A DNA stretch of 64,000 nt, taken from positions 78,742,171 through 78,806,170 of the forward strand of contig CM060732.1 of the NCBI GenBank assembly GCA_030704615.1, written 5' to 3'. The stretch comes from Takakia lepidozioides (lineage: Eukaryota > Streptophyta > Takakiopsida > Takakiales > Takakiaceae). Made by a program: the position numbers and the translations under genes. Every line of letters starts with the position of its first letter. The stretch's first letter is position 1. The notes below the pieces were generated by a model, which saw only the letters and a program-made list of their open reading frames with translations, was not told the DNA's origin and made no database searches. Positions 57,996 through 64,000 of this stretch are shown piece after piece.

Positions 57996-58859
57996 AACCA
58001 TTTAATTTTTGTTTTTGTCAAAACAATGACCATTCAGGGGCTGATCAATCAAAATGAAGCCAACCCAACCATTTAGCCCAAAAGGGGTGATGTCATGTCC
58101 ATTTCATGTGGTTGGAACACAAAGGAAGGCTCGAAGATGTGTTCTATTTACACAATCTCCACTGGTGTAGCCAGTAGAGCGGAGAGACTTTTCGGAGTCG
58201 TATGGCTGGAAGTTGCGCTTCATACTCAGTCTCATGAGGAATGCAATTACTATGTAATTGCTAGAGAGTAGGGAGAAAAAGAAATATTTTTTCTTCACCC
58301 TCTGCCTTCTCGTCTCTCGACTCCAATCCGGTGTTCTTCTCCCCGGATGGTTTGATAGAACCTAAGTCCTAAAGAATAGACTCGACAAGTTCGATCCTTC
58401 GGCCTGCGGCTCTTTTTCGTAAAGCCAAAAGCTTCCGCCCCCCAAGCACTCGAATCTTCGAAAGCCGGAGGTACGACGGGAATTTCCGTCGTGTCCGTCG
58501 TGGAAGTTGCGAGAATATCCGTTGTGCCTGGCGTACCGGCCCCTGTATCATTCGAAACAACGGAAAAAAAAAATTCCCTGTGATCCATTGAGCCTTTTAA
58601 TAATTTTAGTTATTGTTGTTCTTCATAGAAAGGAAGCCTATTTACCAACAAACCTGGCTGGTTTTTAGGACATACTAGGGCTCGAAAGGACTGGCACTTG
58701 TTGTTATCTCCCCGGATGTGCTAGACCCGCTGTTAGATAACGAGAGCCCCCCCCCTCCCTACATCAGCATCAGGAGAAGGTGGAACCGGACCTGTATCCT
58801 GGAATTTCACTATGTGTTGTCAAGACTATGTGTTGTCAAGTAATTGAAAATGAATAACT
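57996..58859. other. spacer between rps11 and atp9
   Basis: No gene recognised. Includes an inverted copy (58221-58268) of the repeat at 28796-28845, an A/T element at 58274-58292 and a direct repeat ACTATGTGTTGTCAAG at about 58809-58840. Confidence 0.5.
58221..58268 (-). repeat. dispersed repeat copy 2
   Basis: Inverted near-copy of 28796-28845 (reverse complement ACTCTCTAGCAATTACATAG... CTCATGAGACTGAGTATG). Confidence 0.75.
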
Positions 58860-59228
58860 TTATGGTGATATTTGAACACGGCGTCTTTTAGGGGGTCGGC
58901 ATCCATTATGTGGCGTTGGGGTTACATCTCTAATTCTGGTAATAATAAGACCTCCTAGTCGTAAACCACGTAGCGAAGATTCCTTTCCATAACCTAATCC
59001 TTTTATTCTAACTTCAACCGACTTAATTCCCGGTCGAATGGCAGTTCGCGCGGCATTTTCTGCAGTTGCTTGAGCAGCATAATTGGTTGAGCGACGAGAT
59101 CCCTTGAACCCCGATGAACCTGAGGAGGACCAAGTTTTTGTATCTCCTTTATAATCCGTTGCAGTAATAATGGTATTACTTAAAGTTGATTGAGTATATG
59201 CAATACCGTGCTTTTCTTTTTTTTGCAT
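58860..59228 (-). CDS. rps11: mitoribosomal protein S11
   Basis: Platform protein of the small subunit. ATG at 59228 (MQKKEKHGIAYTQSTLSNTI ITATDYKGDTKTWSSSGSSG). The S11 core KGSRRSTNYAAQATAENAAR and the C-terminal signature GGLIITRIRDVTPTPHNGCR PPKRRRV are clear. After RRRV a CAA (58872-58874) stands where homologues stop. With editing to UAA the protein is 118 aa, otherwise it ends at 58860 with four extra residues. Confidence 0.93.
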   Translation of the reverse strand: MQKKEKHGIAYTQSTLSNTIITATDYKGDTKTWSSSGSSGFKGSRRSTNYAAQATAENAARTAIRPGIKSVEVRIKGLGYGKESSLRGLRLGGLIITRIRDVTPTPHNGCRPPKRRRVQISP

Positions 59229-59681
59229 GAGTTTTTTTTGAATGTTTAGATTCCGTTTGATATCATCGATTGGGGTTTTTTATGATCCATCTCATCCGTT
59301 TACTAATGAGAAATAAATTTGGTAGAAAATAAGAACGAGTTTGTACAGAATAATCCATTTCATTGAACGAGAGAGAAGGCCGCAACTTTTCGTTCTCTGG
59401 CTCAGAGAATCAACCGTATTCTCTTCTCTGAGCCCGCCCCCGCCTCTTGGCAGTTGCAACGCGGGGATAGATGAGGAATATGCGACGATTCAAGAAAAAA
59501 AAAATATATATTTCTTTGCCTGTATGCCAATAGGAGCCGGCCGGCCTTACCAATCGACGATGTTTTTGCGGGGGAAAAGTCAATCACAAGCCGTGTCGTT
59601 GAGTTTAAAATTCATTACACATCGCTTCGCGCCTCCATTATCGCGAGTGATGATAAAAAAACCTACAGCCTGCAGCCTGAA
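59229..59681. other. spacer between rps13 relic and rps11
   Basis: No gene. An A/T hairpin at 59493-59516. Confidence 0.5.
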
Positions 59682-60040
59682 TCAACTTCGTTTATTGATC
59701 GAAACGTTTCCGAATTTGCGACAAATCTTAGCATTAGTAGGATTTCGTTGACCGCGTAGGGGCAATCCTGCAATATGGCGAAAACCACGATAACAACCAA
59801 TACTTATCAATTGTTTGATATCCCTCTGAATTACTCTCTCCGATTCTGAATCAACCAAATAATTTTGACTCATTATTATTTTGATAATTTGGTTAATTGG
59901 AGTTGACTTATTAAACTTAATGTTAATTGAGGCCTGATTGATCACAAACTTAAATTTTTTTTTAGGGCCAATTTCAGAGATTCGAGTTGAGAAGCAATTT
60001 ATACTTGTCCATTCGACACTAAATTAGTTCCTAAAATATA
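59682..60040 (-). pseudogene. rps13: decaying rps13
   Basis: The C-terminal half (59945-59682) is open and S13-like: SQNYLVDSESERVIQRDIKQ LISIGCYRGFRHIAGLPLRG QRNPTNAKICRK. The N-terminal half is present but broken. YILGTNLVSNGQV is followed by TAA, then in another frame TRISEIGPKKKI, TAA, VCDQSGL, then a shift into INIKFNKSTPINQIIKII. No start codon precedes YILGT. At least two frameshifts and two in-frame stops, so it is probably a pseudogene. One TAA stands where I recall Gln in the family, so U-to-C editing could fix it, but not the shifts. Confidence 0.8.
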
Positions 60041-60059
60041 TTAATTATGATGACATGAT

Positions 60060-60376
60060 TTATTTTTTTTTTTTTCTTGTTTCCCACGTAGAATTCCGTT
60101 TCGATATTGTATACCTTTTCCTTTACAAATTTAAGGAGGTTTACAACTTTTGACGCTGGCAGCAAATTGAGTTACTTTTTGATGATCTATTCCAGTACAA
60201 CAAATGAGATTAGGCTTGAAGCGAAAAACGCGAACTGAAGGCGTAACTGTAACTTGAAGTCGAATCTCAGGACTAAATCCTAATTTTGAATATGAAATAG
60301 AGCCTTGTGGGGTACTACTGGCTTTGTATCCAACTCCAACCAATTATTAAAAAAAAAAAAATAATTTGACTTCCAT
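60060..60376 (-). pseudogene. rpl6: decaying rpl6
   Basis: ATG at 60376 gives MEVKLFFFFLIIG. A 4-bp tandem duplication (GGTTGGTT/TTGGTTGG) then shifts the frame, after which VGYKASSTPQGSISYSKLGF, VTVTPSVRVFRFKPNLICCT and GIDHQKVTQFAASVKSCKPP follow, all L6-like. A TAA then precedes the conserved end CKGKGIQYRNGILRGKQE. The start overlaps the 3' end of the rps8 relic, the ancestral arrangement. Confidence 0.82.
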
Positions 60377-60670
60377 AAACTCGACTTGATTTTTTCTATA
60401 AACTCGGCATAGAATCTCAACACCACCCAAATTGGTTCTTCGTACTTCACGATCACATATCAGAGCCCCCTTTGATGAAGTGGATAAGATTATTATACCA
60501 AGCCCTTGCTTTTTCTTGATAGACGAGTTGTTGATGAAGAAATTAGAAACCCTGGTTCGGAGATTGTTTCCATTCTTTTTATTGAACCTATTCCAGAAGA
60601 GTGACACTTTAATTCCCAAGCTTCCGTTTGTTTCCTTAGAGAATCCGTGAATATAACCTTCATTGTACAA
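60347..60670 (-). pseudogene. rps8: 5'-truncated rps8
   Basis: Reads LYNEGYIHGFSKE, then IKVSLFWNRF, and the S8 C-terminal signature KKKQGLGIIILSTSSKGALI CDREVRRTNLGGVEILCRVY. Upstream of 60670 the frame meets TAG within about 30 nt, and the first third of S8 cannot be found. A group II intron relic occupies the DNA further upstream. It is either truncated or its 5' exon has been lost or moved. Confidence 0.8.
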
Positions 60671-60779
60671 AATTATACAGAAATCCTAACAGAGACGCGA
60701 GACGAAAACACCAGGCGGTGATGCCGACAGGCAGAGAAGACCAAGCGTTTTATTCTCCTGTTTATTTTTTTGGAATAAT

Positions 60780-62880
60780 TAGGCTAGGTGTAGGCCCTTC
60801 CCCCCAGGAGAACCATACGTGAAAGCTTTCCCTTCATACAGCTCAAGTTGATTCTCGGAAGCCTGTCGGGCGTCCGCAGGCGCTTTCGGGGCATTCTTGG
60901 TTCATTCGCAAATTCAGTATTACCTTGCGTGACTTGCTGGTGGCAAGTAGCATGCAAAGGTTAGATGTTAGAAGTATCCCAGCCGCCACCTCTCGACCGA
61001 GGTTCGATGTGGTGCAGATCCACCAGTTCCCCATTTTATAATGACTCTCCATAGACTATACACCGGTAATCACACCTGCGCGGTAGACTTCCTCTTTGTA
61101 CGGAGATAGAATTATAAGCATTCTGCGCTTCTAATAATAGCTCTGGTCCTCGCTTAGGAGGTATGGGTCGAACCCTTGTTTCAGGGGTTTGACCATTACG
61201 GATTTGACAGTTGTGATGTCGAACAAAAGCTGCTTGTCTGACGCTCTCCAGTCGTTTTTCCGGTGAGGGGACGGGAAAGTCTATTTTATTAGTAACCACC
61301 TCATCGGGCGGGTAGGGAGTTTCTTGTAAGCCCATCCGAGCATGCTGCACCAGACGTTAGTTCCTTCCCTGCTTGGTTTTATAGTTGCGGCGGATAAAAT
61401 TCGCACGTAACTGGACCGACCTCTCAGGATAAGCTTAAAATCTCGTGCAATTATAGCAATGTGGTTCTTCAACGCCACCAACTCGCGCACCCTGATACGC
61501 GCCACACTTTGTGGGCTAGGTAGGATTGTGATACGATAACAGTTTACGCTCGGCGAGACGTTGTTGAACCTAGGGCGGCGAAGCCCGTGGTTTCAATATC
61601 CTTAATCCTAGAAGACCCTGCTGGATATTTATTACCTTGGTTTTGGCCTCTCCGAAGACAAGACCGCGTCCTTTTTGGAATTGCGCGACTGCCGATTCTA
61701 CCACTTCGGTCAGGAAGGTCGGGTCGGCCCCAGTGATGACGGAATCGTCTGCATACCTTTTCACGTGACACTTGGACGTTGGCCTGGGAGGGGCTTTCGC
61801 GCATTCCAGTACCACCGCCTCAAGACCGTTGAGGGCGACATTGGCCAGGAGTGGGGGCATCCTGCGGCCTCGCGAAGTGGGCCGATCGATATCGTCTGAA
61901 CCCATAGGAATGAATGAATGGGGGTGTCTGATTGGCATTCCACGATGAGGTCGACTGCCGGAAGATAGAGCGCTGGCATTGCCCCGTCTTTCGTGGTAGG
62001 AAAGCCCAGCAGACACTTCTCATCCGTCTCGGGTTTGGGGCGCGTAGCGCGGCGCACAGGTCAGGCTCGGTCGGTATTAAGAGGCCGAAGGCCGCACATC
62101 GCTGTAGAAGCGCCAGAAAACGTAAAGCCAAAAATAATTTATATTTTTGTTTTTCGAACTGCGCTTCGCGCCTCGGTCTCCTGTCGATTAGTGGTCCGAA
62201 TCTAACCATCCACACCCGGTGTTCCAGCACCGGAATAGTTACCCGTCTCACCGCCGGGGTCTATGCGCTGGGGCTAGTTACTAGTTTGCCTCGGAAATTG
62301 TAGACCTGAAAACGCCTACGGACTCCCATACCACCACAATTTAAAAAAAGGCAGTTTTTGTTCTTCGGGCGCCGCTTCTACGGTTCAACCCAGTGCTTGA
62401 ACACGCCGAGTTGCCCTCATATTTGCTTTGATCCAATTGTAGTAAATGTCACTTTACCCAAGTAAGCCACCTTTCGACGCAGGTCACGTAACCCTATCCG
62501 AGCCTTTACAGCTCGGTCTTCGCTTTTTTGGGTTCCCTCTACCCACATCTCGTCATATGCCCTTACGGGCGCACCTCCATATGGAGAAATAGGGGTTTAC
62601 CATGTTGTTCCATTAATAGCACCTAACCTATGCCGATTTTTAGGACTGTACTATACCCCGGGGAACTCATGCGGTTTCGACATGCCCAAAATACAAAGGC
62701 AAATCCGTTCACAGTTCACAGTCTGTCAAACTATCCAGTCGAGCCCGGAGGCTCGTCCTGGTCATCCTTGACGAGCTTTTAGACATCCGCTTACGGTGTC
62801 CCCCCTCAACTCAACCTAGCCCCTAGCTTGGAAGTACGTTGTTCCCAAGGCTTCATACCAAGTCTTTTCAGTAAAGGAAG
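60780..62880 (-). mobile_element. stand-alone group II intron with bacterial-type RT-HNH ORF remains
   Basis: Domain V at 60806-60845 (GAGCTGTATGAAGGGAAAGC TTTCACGTATGGTTCTCC). Domain I-like sequence upstream (62500-62850) includes GCGGATGTCTAAAAGCTCGT CAAGGATGACC, reminiscent of cyanobacterial-type introns. The ends are approximate, and the intron sits between two genes rather than inside a recognised one. Confidence 0.7.
60850..62110 (-). pseudogene. broken RT/HNH ORF of the stand-alone intron
   Basis: RT pieces: LGFPTTKDGAMPALYLPAVD, then PPLLANVALNGLEAVVLECA (RT4), VKRYADDSVITG with YADD at 61744-61755 (RT5), and GLVFGEAKTKVINIQQGL (RT6/7). Domain X is in shifted frames (61505-61281). 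A standard HNH core follows, ELVDLHHIEPRSRGGGWDTS at about 61035-60975, then PLHATCHQ. Several frameshifts. The motif style (YADDSVITG, HHIEPRSRGG) is that of bacterial/cyanobacterial CL-type introns and differs from the cox1 maturases. Confidence 0.75.
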
Positions 62881-63052
62881 GCTTGAGTAGGGTCAGGCAG
62901 AAACTGTTGCCCGATGGGAACTTTCCCCATATGGCTATTAATGTCTTCATGTCGCACCTAGATAAAAGATTACTTGATGTATGCAGCAAGAAAAACTATT
63001 TTTTTTTGCTGCGCCCTCTTGGTACTTGCAAAGCTAACCTTTATTCTATTGA

Positions 63053-63352
63053 CTACCAACACGATTTGTTTACGCCTATTAAAGAACCTTTAGATGCTAA
63101 TTCACGAGAAACTATACGAGAAACGCGAAATAACTTATATACGGGACGAGGGCGACCTGTGAAAATACATCGGTTTCTTACTCGTGTTTTGGAACCATTT
63201 CTTGGCAACTTAGACGACTTTAAAAAATATTCATAACGTATCTGATTAGGAAGGTTTTTATGCCGAGGAATGGCTTTACATTGCATTCGCTCCAATTCAT
63301 ATTTAGCCACAAGCAATCTACGTGTGTGATCTCGTATAATTTGATTTGACGT
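63053..63352 (-). CDS. rps14: mitoribosomal protein S14
   Basis: 99 aa. ACG at 63352 gives (M)SNQIIRDHTRRLLVAKYELE. It ends with the S14 signature GSKTRVRNRCIFTGRPRPVY KLFRVSRIVSRELASKGSLI and NKSCW. No intron interrupts it at nt 114, a site occupied in some bryophytes. It starts 4 nt after the rpl5 stop, so the two are certainly co-transcribed. Confidence 0.92.
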   Translation of the reverse strand, partial: TSNQIIRDHTRRLLVAKYELERMQCKAIPRHKNLPNQIRYEYFLKSSKLPRNGSKTRVRNRCIFTGRPRPVYKLFRVSRIVSRELASKGSLIGVNKSCW

Positions 63353-63356
63353 ATGA

Positions 63357-63917
63357 CTAAACCTCTTTTTGCAAAAAGCCACTCCACGAAATGAAAGTCT
63401 CATCTTGTGTGTTGGCTGGAGTAACAATAGTTACATCGAACCCTCGAATATGCTCAAAAATCTCGAAATGATTTTGTATTTCCGGAAATGATCGTAACAA
63501 CGACGTCGCCATTGATGATTGAATGGGGTTTTTTTGTATTTTGACTGGGTAATCGTAAAAAGATATTATCGTAACAAGTTTTTCCGAAAAATTATACATG
63601 GTATACCCTCGTAGAGTGCTTCGTGCTAGGTAAGTGACATATCCTGTGTCTCTCTTTGACTCTCGATTTAGTACAAATTTATTGAATCGAAACGACTTTC
63701 CTGTCGAATCTCTACTTCGTGTCTGTATTAATTTTTGACCACAAACAATCTCCATAGCTAATTTTACATTTTCTATTAAATCAGAGGGTGCCTTTGGAAC
63801 TACTATTATTTTACACAATCTAGGAACTTCCATAATGTTGGCATAATTGAGTTTTAACAACAAATCTTGACGTAATGAATTTTCGTAATGAAAACGGAGT
63901 CTATTTGGAGTGAACAT
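63357..63917 (-). CDS. rpl5: mitoribosomal protein L5
   Basis: 186 aa from ATG at 63917 ([40 protein letters not shown]). It binds 5S rRNA in the large subunit. The L5 core [15 protein letters not shown]-like block and [40 protein letters not shown] and FLQKEV are clear. The frame is open further upstream (to the window edge) but is not conserved there. Confidence 0.92.
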   Translation of the reverse strand: MFTPNRLRFHYENSLRQDLLLKLNYANIMEVPRLCKIIVVPKAPSDLIENVKLAMEIVCGQKLIQTRSRDSTGKSFRFNKFVLNRESKRDTGYVTYLARSTLRGYTMYNFSEKLVTIISFYDYPVKIQKNPIQSSMATSLLRSFPEIQNHFEIFEHIRGFDVTIVTPANTQDETFISWSGFLQKEV

Positions 63918-64000
63918 AAGTTGGCTGTGTTTTTTGTATTTTAAGTGAAAACTAATATAAGCACTGTTCACTAGCTGCTTCACGAATAGTGGACTGTTAT

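Noticed and set aside
63053-63352. Group II intron in rps14 at nt 114
   Set aside because: The reading frame is continuous through that site (YELERMQCKAIPRHKNLPNQ), so no intron is present.
63918-64000. End of rpl16 upstream of rpl5
   Set aside because: Expected from ancestral order, but the 83 nt at the edge show no recognisable rpl16 C-terminus.

Overview
The window is a stretch of land-plant mitochondrial DNA. It holds rrn5 and rrn18, thirteen tRNA genes and a gene set typical of bryophyte and lycophyte mitochondria: sdh3, sdh4, nad4L, tatC (mttB), rps4, ccmFC, ccmFN, ccmC, ccmB, rps2, rps1, atp8, atp4, cox1, atp9, rps11, rps14 and rpl5. Relics of rps13, rpl6 and rps8 are also present. 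Proteins align with liverwort-type homologues recalled from memory only after very dense C-to-U editing: Pro, Ser, Arg and Thr codons sit where Leu, Phe, Trp, Cys and Met are conserved, nine genes start with ACG, and several stops appear as CGA or CAA. No clearly functional gene has an internal stop, so reverse (U-to-C) editing is not needed. The intron set, gene clusters and editing load point to a lycophyte of the Lycopodiaceae (Phlegmariurus/Huperzia type). A heavily edited early moss or liverwort is the alternative. This placement is an inference.

Layout. 0.1-6.2 kb (minus): trnfM, rrn5, trnM, and rrn18 interrupted by a group I intron with a decayed LAGLIDADG gene. 7.2-14.8 kb (mostly plus): trnP, sdh3 (one group II intron), sdh4, nad4L (one group II intron), tatC, with trnY and trnR on minus. 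15.6-27.7 kb: rps4, then the cytochrome c maturation block ccmFC-ccmFN-ccmC-ccmB and rps2 on minus, with trnG, trnS, trnL, trnQ and trnF between. 28.4-46.4 kb: trnC, rps1 and the overlapping atp8-atp4-cox1 unit. cox1 spans 15 kb with six introns (five group II, one group I). One of them, at nt 729 in this gene's own numbering, carries the only intact maturase; four others carry broken ones. 46.4-50.9 kb: a gene-poor stretch with an unrecognised ORF cluster, trnK and trnI. 50.9-58.0 kb (minus): atp9 split by three group II introns, two of them separated by an 8-nt exon. 58.9-63.9 kb (minus): the old ribosomal cluster rpl5-rps14-(rps8)-(rpl6)-(rps13)-rps11. Here rps8, rpl6 and rps13 are decaying, and a stand-alone group II intron with a bacterial-type RT lies between rps14 and rps8.

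Two layers overlie the genes. One is a network of related group II introns (paralogous pairs sdh3/nad4L and ccmFC/atp9, plus orphan domain V fragments). The other is a dispersed family of short A/T hairpins, often flanked by GC-rich GGGCGCAGC-like arms, seeded through spacers and introns.

Together the genes make parts of complexes I (nad4L), II (sdh3, sdh4), IV (cox1) and V (atp4, atp8, atp9), the heme-delivery pathway for c-type cytochromes, the Tat translocase and the mitoribosome. Intron positions and boundaries were read by eye from conserved exon sequence and splice-site rules. Names such as i624 or i732 come from memory of the Marchantia-based numbering.
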